Position numbers and translations under genes: made by a program | In this document: in pieces, positions 42,945-52,545 of the stretch | Layout of the letters: each line of letters begins with the position of its first letter | How positions within the stretch are numbered: position 1 is the first letter of the stretch | Notes under the pieces: model-generated | Database searches by the model: none | What the model was told of the DNA's origin: nothing | The model's input: the letters and a program-made list of their open reading frames with translations, nothing else | Assembly: GCA_050633365.1 (NCBI GenBank) | Contig: JBOEGJ010000006.1 | Location: 62,001 to 126,000, forward strand | Direction: 5' to 3' | DNA: 64,000 nucleotides | Source: Pseudomaricurvus sp050633365 | GTDB lineage: Bacteria; Pseudomonadota; Gammaproteobacteria; Pseudomonadales; Cellvibrionaceae

Positions 42945-45575
42945 TTAAAAATCGTAAGCAATTTTCCCGTACCAATAAGCGCCATTAAAACCAAAGGGTG
43001 CAGAACGGCGAGAATAGGTAAATACCCCGGGTGAATTGACAATCACGTTGCCACCTGGAGCATCCTCTAAGGTCCCACCTCGACTATTACCAATTTCATT
43101 TTCATCAGGTGTCACGTCAAAGATATTGTTGCCACCTAAGGACAGACTAATACCGTTTTCAAAGGCATAATCTACGTTAAAGTCTGTCAAGATCTCGGCA
43201 CCGTAAGTTTGACTGCCGCCATCTTCAATGGTGTATTCACCAAAGCGATTAAACGCCAGATTCACAGTCCAGTTGTCGCGCAACCAATAGCCACTAAGGC
43301 TGATACGATCTTTTGGTTGCCAATCTTCAATGATTGATACATCTTGAGAACTAAACACAACCGAAGGGTCTAAGGCAGACAAATCGCCACCCGATGAGCT
43401 AAACAAGTCGGAAACCTCGGTTTCTGTTTTGTTTCCGGCCAACGTCAAATCGAGCAGGCCACCCGCTAACTCAATACCCTGATAGGTTACGACAAGATCA
43501 AACCCTCGAGTTTCTGTATTTGCACCATTCAAAAAGAACTGCGCAGCACCGGCACCGGCTGCGGTTAGTGCAGGCCCTAAAGTACCACTTGGGTCATCGG
43601 CGCCCTCCAATTTATTACTGATCACAATTCGATCATCAATATCAATCGAGTAGTAATCCAGCGTAATACTCAACTGATCGGTAGGGGTAAGAATGACTCC
43701 GAAACTCAAGTTCGTCGACTCCTCCTCTTTTAATTGTGGAATACCCAACGCTCTTGCCAGATCACTGTCATTGCGGAAGGTTCCCACCTGCACGGGTATT
43801 TGCGGCCCCATTGGATCGGCCGGGTTGTTAATAAACTGCGTGCCTATATTATTAAAATACTGCTGCTGCATTGACGGCGCTCGGAAACCCGTACTTGCCG
43901 CTGCCCGCAGACGCACATAGTCGTTGATCGCCCAATTACCGGCCAGCTTGAAGTTTGTGGTATCACCAAAATCCGAATAGTCATCGTAGCGTACAGCGCC
44001 ACTCAGTAAAAAACTGTCGGTGACTTGATACTCGAGATCGACATAGGCCGAAACTACATCTCTATCTTCATCAACGGCCGAAGCCGGTGAAATGCCTGGA
44101 AAGCCCTGAATACCGCCGCTTGCGTCTTGAGCGTAGAGCGACGTTGGGCCCGACGTATCAAAGTCGTCATAGGCATAGGCATCGCCGGCGGAGATTTTGT
44201 AATCATCCGTTCGATACTCAAGACCCGCGGCAATCCCCAACTCACCCACGCTGTGAGTAATGTCTAGATTAAAAGTCTCTAACCCAAGCTCCAAGCTGTA
44301 AGCATCTGCTTTTCTCGGAATACTACTGCGAATGTCGGCATCGCTCATGCCTTCGCCAAAGTTCAAGAAATTCACGTAGGAGTAATTGATAGAGTTTGCC
44401 GTGGTGTAATCGATTTCATTCACACCGTTGGTATAGGAGAGGTCTAATGTCATGCCTGAATTAAACTCAGTCCGATAACCGATGTTAAAAGAGAGATCAT
44501 CAATTTGAGATTGGATTAAGGGCAAGAAGCCATTCGGGACTACATTATCACCGTCGTCCAAATAAGCATCAGAGCCAGAGCTAGGGTTTCGATAAAAAGC
44601 GCCCGACTCATTCTCTCGCGCAGAGTAAGTAACAAAGCCATATATTTCACCATCGCTACCCACCTCGACGGCACCGTTCAAGGTTAGCGCAAGTTGTTCT
44701 GAATCAGCATCGCCGATACGAAAGCTACCGCGATCAAACGTTAGTTCTCGCGGATCGCCAATTTCATCGATGCCGTTCAAATCCGTGTCAGCACAACCGC
44801 CATAAGCGCACGCCCCCTGCAATCCCGCTCGATTACTGTTACCGCGATCACGATAATTTAAGGTGGCGTGTAAATAGCCGTTCTCACCAAGCTCGAAGCC
44901 TTTGCTCAGATCGACGTTGTAGGTTTCCCCATCTCCCTCACTGTACTCTCCGTAGGAGGTACTGATGTGACCACCGTCGCTGGCATCTTTCAAAACAATA
45001 TTGATCACCCCAGCAATAGCATCAGAACCATATTGCGCAGCGGCGCCATCACGCAGAACTTCAATCCTCTCGATCGAAGCCGCGGGGATGGCATTCATAT
45101 CAACACCCGCGGTACCTCGGCCCACCGACGTATTAATATGAATTAGCGAGGCTTGATGCCGACGTTTGCCGTTAATTAGAACTAGGGTTTGGTCCGGCCC
45201 CAGCCCCCGCAAGGTGGCGGGACGCAGCGCATCAGTCCCATCACTGATGCTCGACGATGAGAAGTTAAAAGAAGGGGCTAACGACTGTAGCATTCGACCA
45301 ACTTCCGTATGCCCCGTTTTCGCTAGAGCTTCTGAATTCAGCACATCGACGGGAACCGGTAAATCTTCGGCGGTGCGCCCTTTGGTACGAGTACCAATGG
45401 TAACAACCTCTTCGATAACCTCTTCTTCTGAGCTCGTCTGGGCTTGAGCGACCGCTGCGCCAATGGCCAGAGGCAAGGGCAACATCGAAGCTAACACTCG
45501 GCGAAATACCGCAGACCGGCTAGCGTTCAACGAAGGTAAAGGGCTAACTTTAGAGCTAAGACTTTTGATCGACAT
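42945..45575 (-). CDS. TonB-dependent outer-membrane receptor
   Basis: 876 residues. A signal peptide ends near AQAQT (about 46). The plug domain starts at EEVVTIGTRTKGRTAEDLPVPVDVL and holds RGLGPDQTLVLINGKRRHQ and IPAASIERIEVLRDGAAAQYGSDAIAGVINIV; the barrel contains many aromatic-alternating strands and ends with an aromatic residue (GKIAYDF), as outer-membrane barrels do. The type with GKRRHQASLIHIN in the plug is common in marine gammaproteobacteria. The ligand is unknown. It has no neighbouring TonB/ExbBD genes and is monocistronic. Confidence 0.92.
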   Translation of the reverse strand: MSIKSLSSKVSPLPSLNASRSAVFRRVLASMLPLPLAIGAAVAQAQTSSEEEVIEEVVTIGTRTKGRTAEDLPVPVDVLNSEALAKTGHTEVGRMLQSLAPSFNFSSSSISDGTDALRPATLRGLGPDQTLVLINGKRRHQASLIHINTSVGRGTAGVDMNAIPAASIERIEVLRDGAAAQYGSDAIAGVINIVLKDASDGGHISTSYGEYSEGDGETYNVDLSKGFELGENGYLHATLNYRDRGNSNRAGLQGACAYGGCADTDLNGIDEIGDPRELTFDRGSFRIGDADSEQLALTLNGAVEVGSDGEIYGFVTYSARENESGAFYRNPSSGSDAYLDDGDNVVPNGFLPLIQSQIDDLSFNIGYRTEFNSGMTLDLSYTNGVNEIDYTTANSINYSYVNFLNFGEGMSDADIRSSIPRKADAYSLELGLETFNLDITHSVGELGIAAGLEYRTDDYKISAGDAYAYDDFDTSGPTSLYAQDASGGIQGFPGISPASAVDEDRDVVSAYVDLEYQVTDSFLLSGAVRYDDYSDFGDTTNFKLAGNWAINDYVRLRAAASTGFRAPSMQQQYFNNIGTQFINNPADPMGPQIPVQVGTFRNDSDLARALGIPQLKEEESTNLSFGVILTPTDQLSITLDYYSIDIDDRIVISNKLEGADDPSGTLGPALTAAGAGAAQFFLNGANTETRGFDLVVTYQGIELAGGLLDLTLAGNKTETEVSDLFSSSGGDLSALDPSVVFSSQDVSIIEDWQPKDRISLSGYWLRDNWTVNLAFNRFGEYTIEDGGSQTYGAEILTDFNVDYAFENGISLSLGGNNIFDVTPDENEIGNSRGGTLEDAPGGNVIVNSPGVFTYSRRSAPFGFNGAYWYGKIAYDF

Positions 45576-45836
45576 AGCAACTCTCCCTGAGTTCTTTCTG
45601 TTATCACGCGGATAGCTTTTAGGAGAAATACCCGAAACAACGACTTCCGATAGTGGTATTTAAAAGCAGTTCCGACGCGGTGCTGCAAGAAACTAAATTG
45701 CAACCTTACCTTAGGGATTTCGGCGACAAGAGAGAAAGTACAAATCTGAATATACAATGAAATTTAAATTAAAATTAAGGATAATGATAAATACGCCACG
45801 TTCTCCTTCCTCAAGAAAGGACCAAGACAGAGACAA

Positions 45837-46448
45837 TCACTGCGAAAGTTTTATGTCACTTGGGCGATCAATATCGTGAAAAATTCCTGTATCTTCGACG
45901 TCGATCCATACTGCCGAATTTTGGTTTTGCGCAACTATTGAGCGAGCGCCTACATCGCCTTTGAGCTTTTCTAACTCACACTTAAAGTGCGCACTCAGTC
46001 CGACTGGGTTTCCGGTTTTTTCTTGATGACGAGGAATAACTATTCTCGGCTGGTCATTGTTGTGGCGGAGGGTTTCCCCCAAGCGAGCTAAGGTAGAAGA
46101 CAACACATAGGGCATATCGGCGAGCACAAAAACCCATCCTGTCGCCTTTGGAAAGACACCAATACCGCAGATAAGACTCTGACTCATCCCCTCATCAGCA
46201 TGATCTGCAATGACCCATCGCCACTGCTGCCTATCAAGATGTTGCTGCAATTCAACATCCTCCTTGCGGACGATACAACAATACTCGTCGAACTCCTGTA
46301 TTGTTTTTGCAACAACCCGGTCAATAACTCTCTTCCCGCTTGGTAATTTGGCCATCAACTTTCCGCCGCCAAAGCGCGCGCCTTTACCCGCAGCCAAAAT
46401 GATCGCAACCGGTTTTTTCTGATGTTGATTATCGTCTCGATTATTCAT
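45837..46448 (-). CDS. mocA: Molybdopterin nucleotidyltransferase (MocA-like)
   Basis: 203 residues of the MobA/MocA nucleotidyltransferase fold: AIILAAGKGARFGGGKLMAKLP is the nucleotide-binding start (GXRXG-K), WVFVLADMPYVLSSTL the metal site, and RHQEKTGNPVGLSAHF the substrate loop. MocA adds CMP to molybdopterin to form the MCD cofactor used by xanthine dehydrogenase-family enzymes. It follows xdhC by 4 bp, and a hydroxylase of that family is encoded just upstream, which favours MocA over MobA. Confidence 0.82.
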   Translation of the reverse strand: MNNRDDNQHQKKPVAIILAAGKGARFGGGKLMAKLPSGKRVIDRVVAKTIQEFDEYCCIVRKEDVELQQHLDRQQWRWVIADHADEGMSQSLICGIGVFPKATGWVFVLADMPYVLSSTLARLGETLRHNNDQPRIVIPRHQEKTGNPVGLSAHFKCELEKLKGDVGARSIVAQNQNSAVWIDVEDTGIFHDIDRPSDIKLSQ

Positions 46449-46452
46449 AATG

Positions 46453-47433
46453 TTAGTGATTCAACTGAGCCTTAATATCTATGCCATTACGTAAAGCGGT
46501 TAATTCGGCCAACACCGCTAGCGCTATCTCTGGTGGCGTTTTACTGCCAATCGGCAACCCAACAGGGCCACGTAATCGATCGACCTGTTGCGAGGTGAAA
46601 TCGAAGTGCTCACGCAAGCGCTGCCGGCGATTGCGGTTGGTATTGAACGATCCCAAAGCTCCCACATAAAACGCATCCGACCTTAAGCCTTCAAGTAACG
46701 CCAAATCGTCGAGTTTGGGGTCGTGGGTCAAGGCGACAATCGCGGTTCTTTCATCGGGTTGAATCGCGTTGACCGCATCGTCTGGGTAACCGTCAAGCAA
46801 TTCTGTAAAAGATAAATTCCAGTCGCGCCGATATTCAATTCTAGGATCGCTAATCAATACTCGGTACCCTAACGCGTTTGCCATTTCAGCCAAATATCGA
46901 GACGTTTGACCGGCGCCAATAATCAATAAACGCCAGACAGGCCCAAACACATTAGACCACTGATGAGGTTCACCTGCAGTAGTGCTTAGCACAGGATAAT
47001 GGTGGCTTTCGTATGGCAAAATTTCGCTTTGATTATTCTCAAGCAATAATCGACGGTTGCAGGTTAAACGCTTTTCCAGGCGCTCGACAAGATCGTGCAG
47101 CTCGGCCTGCTTGCCCTTTAAAGGCTCCAACAACAAATCTAGAGTACCGCCGCAGGGTAAACCAAAGTGGTGCCGTTCCTTTTCGGTTTCTCCGTAGCGC
47201 ACCAATTCACATTGCGTCGGCGGCTGCTTGACGAGACGTTCCATCAAATCATCCTCGACACAACCTCCGGAGACGGAACCTACGAAATGGCCATCGCTGG
47301 TCACCGCCAGTAAAGAGCCCATCGGACGCGGCGAAGTGCCAAAGGTTTTAACAACCGAAACCAAGGTAACCTCTGCTTTGCGTTGCAATCCATCTAGGGC
47401 CGCTTGCAAGACTTCCAATTGCGTTGTTTGCAC
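46453..47433 (-). CDS. xdhC: XdhC/CoxI-family molybdenum-enzyme maturation protein
   Basis: 326 residues. The N-terminal XdhC/CoxI domain shows VVKTFGTSPRPMGSLLAV and VGSVSGGCVEDDLMERL; the C-terminal Rossmann-like part has LLIIGAGQTSRYLAEMANALGYRV, ALTHDPKLDDLALLEGL and GPVGLPIGSKTPPEIALAVLAEL. XdhC binds molybdenum cofactor and passes its sulfurated form to the apo-enzyme. The start is GTG (47433) with GAGG five bases upstream. A strong terminator lies only 29 bp before the start, so expression relative to the hydroxylase is probably separate or limited. Confidence 0.88.
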   Translation of the reverse strand: MQTTQLEVLQAALDGLQRKAEVTLVSVVKTFGTSPRPMGSLLAVTSDGHFVGSVSGGCVEDDLMERLVKQPPTQCELVRYGETEKERHHFGLPCGGTLDLLLEPLKGKQAELHDLVERLEKRLTCNRRLLLENNQSEILPYESHHYPVLSTTAGEPHQWSNVFGPVWRLLIIGAGQTSRYLAEMANALGYRVLISDPRIEYRRDWNLSFTELLDGYPDDAVNAIQPDERTAIVALTHDPKLDDLALLEGLRSDAFYVGALGSFNTNRNRRQRLREHFDFTSQQVDRLRGPVGLPIGSKTPPEIALAVLAELTALRNGIDIKAQLNH

Positions 47434-47461
47434 AAGATCCTCATCAATTTTTACTTAAAGA

Positions 47462-47496
47462 AAAAAGCCGCGAAGAATAAATTCTCGCGGCTTTTT
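47462..47496 (-). terminator. Terminator between the hydroxylase and xdhC
   Basis: AAAAAGCCGCGA / TCGCGGCTTTTT, a 12-bp perfect stem with a small internal AT-rich loop region and T-runs on both strands. It lies 60 bp after the hydroxylase stop and 29 bp before xdhC. Confidence 0.88.
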
Positions 47497-47555
47497 ATTG
47501 ACTCGCTGTTCGCGATAATAATGTTGACTGCCTTATGAGCCAAGCGTCAACCGCC

Positions 47556-49781
47556 CTAGGAGCTAAGTTTCAAAGGCATGCTGCGCAGTCTCTGCCCTGT
47601 CGCCGCAAAAATGGCATTAGCAATGGCCGGAGCAATTGGCGGAAGTCCCGGCTCACCCACGCCTGTAGGCGGTTCTTTGCTGTCGACCAAAACCACGTCA
47701 ATTTCAGGCGCTTCATTCATTCGCAACATTGGGTAGTCGTGAAAATTGGTTTCTTGTACTGCGCCATCTTTAATGGTGATATCGCCGTACAGAGCTGCGG
47801 TTAAACCGTAGTTGATACCACTCTCCATTTGAGTTCGCACCATATCCGGGTTGACCACTCGACCGCAATCTACCGCACAGGTAACCTTGTGAATTTTAAG
47901 CGCTCCATTTTCGACAGAAATTTCAGCCACTTCGGCCACATAGGATTCAAAACTTTTCACCGCGGCCAAGCCTAGGAATCGACCCGGCTTTGCTTGTCCC
48001 CAACCGGCTTTGTCGGCTGCCAGCTTTAAAACATGTTTTAGACGGGGATTGTCATCCATGTGATTGAGTCGAAATGCCAGGGGATCTTGACCCGACTTCA
48101 GCGCCAATTCGTCCATAAAACTCTCGACGAAAAACCCTGAAAACGAATGCCCCACCGAGCGCCAAAAGCCGCAACGCAAACCTGGGTCTACCGTGACATG
48201 ATTAACCGATTTATTGGCGATGGCGTAATCTTCGTGCAGACCTTCAACACTGGCCGGATCAATTTGCCAGCTGTCAAAAACACCATACCCGCGTTTACTC
48301 AACCACTCGACAATACTCTGAGGAACCGCCTCGGGTAATAACATACCCAAAGCCTCATCGATCATGTAGGGCATAATATTGGGGCCTGAACGCTTGGCGC
48401 TCCAGCTGATCAACTTTCCTTGATCATCTAAGCCAGCTTCGAATTCAGCCATTGCGGCGGGTCGGTAGTAATCGTTTTGCATGTCGTCTTCGCGACTCCA
48501 CACCAACTGCACGGGAACACCCGTCACCTTAGCGATGGCCGTTGTTTCAGCGACAAAATCATGGAACGCACGACGCCCAAAGCCTCCCCCCAAAAAGGTG
48601 GTGTGAACTTGAATGTTATCGCGATCAATTCCACTTTGTTCAGCGGCAATTTGTTGAGCGAGCCCAGGGGCCTGAGTGGGCGCCCAGACCTCAGCGCGAT
48701 CGCCTTGAAGATGAACCACGCAATTCATCGGTTCCATGGTGGCGTGAGCCAAAAACGGCGCGCTGTAGCGAGCAGTCAGCGTCGTAGCAGATTGAGCAAG
48801 GCCCTGTGTTACATCGCCTTGGGAAAAAGCACTTTCACCCTCTTCCGACAGAGCTTCTGTCATTGCCTTTTCAATATCGGCGCTTGAGTAAGCCGTTAAT
48901 GTTTCGGGATACTGCCATTCTACTTCGATGCTTTCCAGAGCTTTTTTGGCTTGCCAATAGTGATCGGCGAGAACAAAAACGCCGTTATAGATAGCCTCTA
49001 CGCGATGAACACCGCTCACCTTGTTGGCATCGCCTGCCTTGAAACTTTTGACACTTCCGCCAATGACCGGACAACGCATCAATGCAGCCCGCTTGAGGTT
49101 GGGAATTTCAACATCAATACCAAATTCAGCGGTGCCGGTAACCTTGGCAAGGGCATCGACTCGGGGGCCTGCATCTTTGCCAATCCAACGAAATTCTGCA
49201 GCCGGTTTCACCAAGATATTTTCAGGGACCGGTAAGGTTGCCGCCGTCGCCACGAAGTCGCCCACAGATGCCACTCGATCGCCCATACTGATTTTTCCAT
49301 CCAGCAGGGTTAACTGATTTTGATCAACGCCCCATTGCTGAGCCGCCGCTTGCATCAGTAATTCGCGAGCCATGGCAGCCGATTGTCGAACGCTATCGTA
49401 GCGCGTTCGAATACTGGCACTGCCGCCAGTCACTTGCATACCTGCGCCCGGCACATCGTAATCTTTATGCACACCCGCAACTTTGACCGCAATGGCCGCC
49501 GGCGGCATGTTTAGCTCCTCGGCAACCAGAGTGACTAAGCCGTGAGTCACCCCTTGACCCATTTCGGCCTGGGGCAAAAAGAACTTCACCTCCCCCGCGG
49601 GGGATACTTGTAAAAATGCATGAGGCTGCCACACGTCCTTGCGGCCATAAGGCAAAGGGGTCGACGATGAGCTGCAACCACTCAGCGACACGCCAAGCAC
49701 AAGTCCGCCGCCGGTAATCCCAGCAAACTTCAGAAAGTCGCGACGACTGCTATTTAGTGATTTTGATTCAAGCTTACTCAT
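47556..49781 (-). CDS. Molybdenum hydroxylase large subunit (isoquinoline 1-oxidoreductase beta-like)
   Basis: 741 residues. A Tat signal SRRDFLKFAG (about 12-21) is followed by GGGLVLGVSLSGCSSS. Cofactor and substrate blocks include VTGTAEFGIDVEIPNLKRA, HATMEPMNCVVHL, GGGFGRRAFHDFV, RCGFWRSVGHSF and GVGEPGLPPIAPAIANAIF with the catalytic glutamate region. The aldehyde-oxidase-like large subunit is of the IorB type that carries its own Tat signal and dispenses with the FAD subunit. The start overlaps the small subunit's stop by 4 bp. The substrate could be an aldehyde or an N-heterocycle; the sequence does not decide. Confidence 0.88.
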   Translation of the reverse strand: MSKLESKSLNSSRRDFLKFAGITGGGLVLGVSLSGCSSSSTPLPYGRKDVWQPHAFLQVSPAGEVKFFLPQAEMGQGVTHGLVTLVAEELNMPPAAIAVKVAGVHKDYDVPGAGMQVTGGSASIRTRYDSVRQSAAMARELLMQAAAQQWGVDQNQLTLLDGKISMGDRVASVGDFVATAATLPVPENILVKPAAEFRWIGKDAGPRVDALAKVTGTAEFGIDVEIPNLKRAALMRCPVIGGSVKSFKAGDANKVSGVHRVEAIYNGVFVLADHYWQAKKALESIEVEWQYPETLTAYSSADIEKAMTEALSEEGESAFSQGDVTQGLAQSATTLTARYSAPFLAHATMEPMNCVVHLQGDRAEVWAPTQAPGLAQQIAAEQSGIDRDNIQVHTTFLGGGFGRRAFHDFVAETTAIAKVTGVPVQLVWSREDDMQNDYYRPAAMAEFEAGLDDQGKLISWSAKRSGPNIMPYMIDEALGMLLPEAVPQSIVEWLSKRGYGVFDSWQIDPASVEGLHEDYAIANKSVNHVTVDPGLRCGFWRSVGHSFSGFFVESFMDELALKSGQDPLAFRLNHMDDNPRLKHVLKLAADKAGWGQAKPGRFLGLAAVKSFESYVAEVAEISVENGALKIHKVTCAVDCGRVVNPDMVRTQMESGINYGLTAALYGDITIKDGAVQETNFHDYPMLRMNEAPEIDVVLVDSKEPPTGVGEPGLPPIAPAIANAIFAATGQRLRSMPLKLSS

Positions 49782-50284
49782 GCTGTGACCTCCTGTGGAG
49801 CACTTGGGTCGAAGAGGACGACACCATTACCCTTCGCCTCGGCGGCCGAATGGATGGCTTGCTTAATACGCGAGTAAGTCCCGCAGCGGCAAATATTGCC
49901 ACTCATAAAACTGTCGACATCACTGTCACTCGGTGTGGGGTTCTGCTCCAGTAACGCCACCGCCGACATAATTTGACCTGACTGACAATATCCACACTGA
50001 GGCACGTTGTGTTTGATCCAAGCCTGCTGAACGATGTGCAGGTTATCGGGCTGACCAATGCCTTCAACAGTGGTGACCTCACCATTGGCGACGGCGGCAA
50101 CCGGCATGACACAGGTTCGAATGGCATTGCCATTAAGATGCATAGTGCAGGCTCCGCAGAGACCTTTACCACAGCCGAATTTAGACCCTTTCAACTCGAA
50201 GTGTTCTCGCACCACCCACAACAGGGGAGTATCGGCAGGCACATCGGTGGATACGGTTTCACCGTTCAGACGGAAGCTAATCAT
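49778..50284 (-). CDS. Molybdenum hydroxylase [2Fe-2S] subunit (IorA-like)
   Basis: 168 residues. The plant-type 2Fe-2S cluster is bound by CGKGLCGACTMHLNG plus the earlier cysteine in FGCG (about 38-60); the second cluster is bound by CGYCQSGQIM and GNICRCGTYSRI (about 100-140). It transfers electrons from the molybdenum site of the large subunit, most likely to a cytochrome, since no FAD subunit is present. It is the first gene of the operon; the promoter region upstream contains a 24-bp palindrome. Confidence 0.9.
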   Translation of the reverse strand: MISFRLNGETVSTDVPADTPLLWVVREHFELKGSKFGCGKGLCGACTMHLNGNAIRTCVMPVAAVANGEVTTVEGIGQPDNLHIVQQAWIKHNVPQCGYCQSGQIMSAVALLEQNPTPSDSDVDSFMSGNICRCGTYSRIKQAIHSAAEAKGNGVVLFDPSAPQEVTA

Positions 50285-50442
50285 GTTTCTCTCCAGAGCA
50301 TCACAATAGGGAGGCGATAACTGTTCATTGTCCGCTCTTTGGCGGTTCTCGAAAAGTCACCTCAATAGAATAGTTATTAAGTTTCTAGCAGCGAGCTTAG
50401 CCTCTGTGGGCATAAAACAGTATAGACTTAACGCTTCTATAC

Positions 50443-50466
50443 AAAATTGTACATCTGTACAATTTT
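50443..50466. promoter_or_regulatory. 24-bp perfect palindrome, probable operator
   Basis: Arms AAAATTGTACA and TGTACAATTTT around a TC centre. It lies about 160 bp before the hydroxylase start codon and is followed on the minus strand by TATAGA and TATACT, which could serve as -10 boxes. Size and symmetry suit a TetR-type regulator, but none is encoded nearby. Confidence 0.7.
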
Positions 50467-50542
50467 AACCGCCAAAGTTAATCAGCAGGTCTTTTAAATT
50501 TGTCAGGTTTGGGCACTTATTGACGTCTCTTTTAGCCAAAAA

Positions 50543-50569
50543 AAAGGCCGCTAACGACTAGCGGCCTTT
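50543..50569 (-). terminator. Terminator of the alcohol dehydrogenase gene
   Basis: AAAGGCCGCTA-ACGAC-TAGCGGCCTTT: perfect 11-bp stem; on the minus strand at least eight T residues follow. Confidence 0.93.
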
Positions 50570-50586
50570 CCGAGACTCCACCAGGT

Positions 50587-51798
50587 TTAGGCGGGTAGCA
50601 ACTTATTGAGAATAGCCTGACACTGAGCCTTATCCATGTACTTGGGCACAGGGTAAGTGAAGTGCGCTTCGTGTAACGCCGCTTTGGCAATTTCAGGGAT
50701 ATCCTTCGACTCCAGTGCATCTAGTGTTTTGGGAATTCCCATGGCTTCATTCATGGCCCAAACCTTATCGACAAACTTCTGAGCCAAAGCCGATTCGCCT
50801 TCACCCGCTTCACCTAAGCCACACTCAACTGCTAGGTTCGCCAAACGATCAGCCACTTTGTCTTTTGAGAATTCAAGAATGTGTGGCAGCACCAATGCAT
50901 TAGCGAAGCCGTGTGGGGTGTGATATTTGCCGCCAAACTGATGGGCGATCGCGTGAACATAACCGACAAAGGCCTTGGTAAACGCCAATCCAGCATAGAA
51001 AGAACCCAGCGCCATAGCTTCACGAGCGGGCATATTGCTGCCGTCGTTATAGGCGGTTTCCAAATTGTTAACGATCATGCGTGTTGCCGCTACGGCGTAG
51101 GCATCGGTTTCTTTCGACGCAAAGGTAGCGATATAGGCTTCAACTGCGTGAGTAAGCGCATCCATACCGGTTGCAGCAGTAATGTGCGCGGGTAGCCCTT
51201 CCATGATCTTAGGATCTAACGCTGCTGCTAGAGGTACAATTTTCGGATCGAGTACCAGCTTTTTGCTGCTATCGGTTTTGTCAGTGATGACCGCGGCCAC
51301 AGTAACTTCTGATCCCGTACCTGCTGTTGTCGGTATGGCGAACAGTGGCAGCGCCGGATTTTTAGCGACGAACTTTCCTTCTAGTTCACGCGGCGACTTG
51401 TCGTTGCTGCCTGCCAGTGCCATCACTTTAGCGGCATCAATCGAAGAGCCACCACCGATGGCAAGTACGCTGTCACAATTGTTTTGCTTTAGCGCTGCGA
51501 GGCCAGCGTCCACCACATCAAACGAGGGATCTGGCTCAACACCGTCGAAGATAACCGGCTCAACGCCTTTTTCTTTCAAAGCCTCTGCGATGGGAGCGAC
51601 AACGCCCAGTTTAACCAACATGGCGTCGGTGACGATGAGCACTTTCTTCAATCCAAAGTGAGAGATGGTATCGGTCAATTGAACAGACGACCCTTCACCG
51701 GACAATACGGTTGGCTTCGCATCGGGCACAAAGAACATAATCACTTTTGTCACACACATGACAAATCGAAAGAACAAGGTCTGCAAAGAAAACAACAT
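50587..51798 (-). CDS. Iron-containing alcohol dehydrogenase
   Basis: 403 residues of the Fe-ADH family. NAD is bound through AIGGGSSIDAAKVMAL and PTTAGTGSEVT; metal ligands are in GMDALTHAVEAYI, YVHAIAHQFGG and YHTPHGFANALVLPH. The N-terminus MLFSLQTLFFRFVMCVTKVIMFFVPDAKP is an extension seen in marine relatives and could be membrane-associating. GGAG seven bases before the first ATG supports this start. It probably interconverts a primary alcohol and an aldehyde; nearness to the aldehyde-oxidase-like operon makes a joint role imaginable but unproven. Confidence 0.9.
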   Translation of the reverse strand: MLFSLQTLFFRFVMCVTKVIMFFVPDAKPTVLSGEGSSVQLTDTISHFGLKKVLIVTDAMLVKLGVVAPIAEALKEKGVEPVIFDGVEPDPSFDVVDAGLAALKQNNCDSVLAIGGGSSIDAAKVMALAGSNDKSPRELEGKFVAKNPALPLFAIPTTAGTGSEVTVAAVITDKTDSSKKLVLDPKIVPLAAALDPKIMEGLPAHITAATGMDALTHAVEAYIATFASKETDAYAVAATRMIVNNLETAYNDGSNMPAREAMALGSFYAGLAFTKAFVGYVHAIAHQFGGKYHTPHGFANALVLPHILEFSKDKVADRLANLAVECGLGEAGEGESALAQKFVDKVWAMNEAMGIPKTLDALESKDIPEIAKAALHEAHFTYPVPKYMDKAQCQAILNKLLPA

Positions 51799-52064
51799 AA
51801 ATACTCTCCGGTTTAATATCGCTTAATAATTGTCCAACTCAATTACATAGATCGAGTGGCTGATTGTTTTGATGACTAGAGGTTCGGGATTCTACCCAGT
51901 TTCATTGCATAGTTTAGGTTCAAAGCGGCCCATTTCTTATCTTAAGGCGCCATAATACGGGTAATTAGGTCATGCGAACGCGAATAGGCGAGACTGCGTG
52001 GCGAAATCGCGGCGCTCACCGTAGAATGGCCCTCCTCAAAAAATGCGAATAAGCAGAGATTAAA

Positions 52065-52535
52065 GTGACCGAATTATTTCACTGGGAAGAGCTACAACCA
52101 GGTTTTTCATTGGATTTAGGCAGTTACCACCTAAGCCAAGACGAATTGATCAGTTTCGCTCGTCAGTACGACCCTCAGACCTTTCATGTTGACCCCGAAA
52201 AAGCCAAACAATCCCCCATCGGGCAATTGTGCGCCAGCGGCTTACAAACCACCGCGATCACTCAGCGATTGACCGTCGATGAGCTTTTTTCCAAAACCCA
52301 TTTGGTTGCGGGCTTGGGGGTTGATAAACTGCGCTTTTATACGCCGGTACTGCCCGATGAAACCCTGTCGGCATCGATGCTGGTCAAAAGAGCGTTTCGA
52401 CCACCCACCGCCAGCGATCGCGGTATTGTGATTTACGATGTTGAAGTTACAAATCCCCGAGGAGAAAAAGTCTCCTCGATGCAGGCCACCATAATGGTTA
52501 TGTGTCGAAGCTCCGACAACAAAACCAATCCCTAA
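52065..52535 (+). CDS. MaoC-like hot-dog dehydratase
   Basis: 156 residues. The (R)-hydratase motif is ARQYDPQTFHVDPEKAKQSPIG, with catalytic D and H, followed by LCASGLQTTAITQRL and RFYTPVLPDETLSASM. MaoC proteins hydrate or dehydrate 3-hydroxyacyl-CoA or related thioesters. The start is GTG with AGAG six bases upstream. It is divergent from the alcohol dehydrogenase and 10 bp ahead of glpE. Confidence 0.87.
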   Translation: MTELFHWEELQPGFSLDLGSYHLSQDELISFARQYDPQTFHVDPEKAKQSPIGQLCASGLQTTAITQRLTVDELFSKTHLVAGLGVDKLRFYTPVLPDETLSASMLVKRAFRPPTASDRGIVIYDVEVTNPRGEKVSSMQATIMVMCRSSDNKTNP

Positions 52536-52545
52536 GGTAACAACC

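Larger units (their letters stand above)
50285..50586. other. Intergenic region upstream of the hydroxylase operon
   Basis: 302 bp without a gene. It contains a 24-bp palindrome (50443-50466), a likely promoter for the minus-strand hydroxylase around it, and the terminator of the alcohol dehydrogenase at 50543-50569. Confidence 0.65.

Noticed and set aside
51182..51661. 159-codon plus-strand frame
   Set aside because: Antisense to the alcohol dehydrogenase, low complexity (S, A, P rich), no ribosome site.
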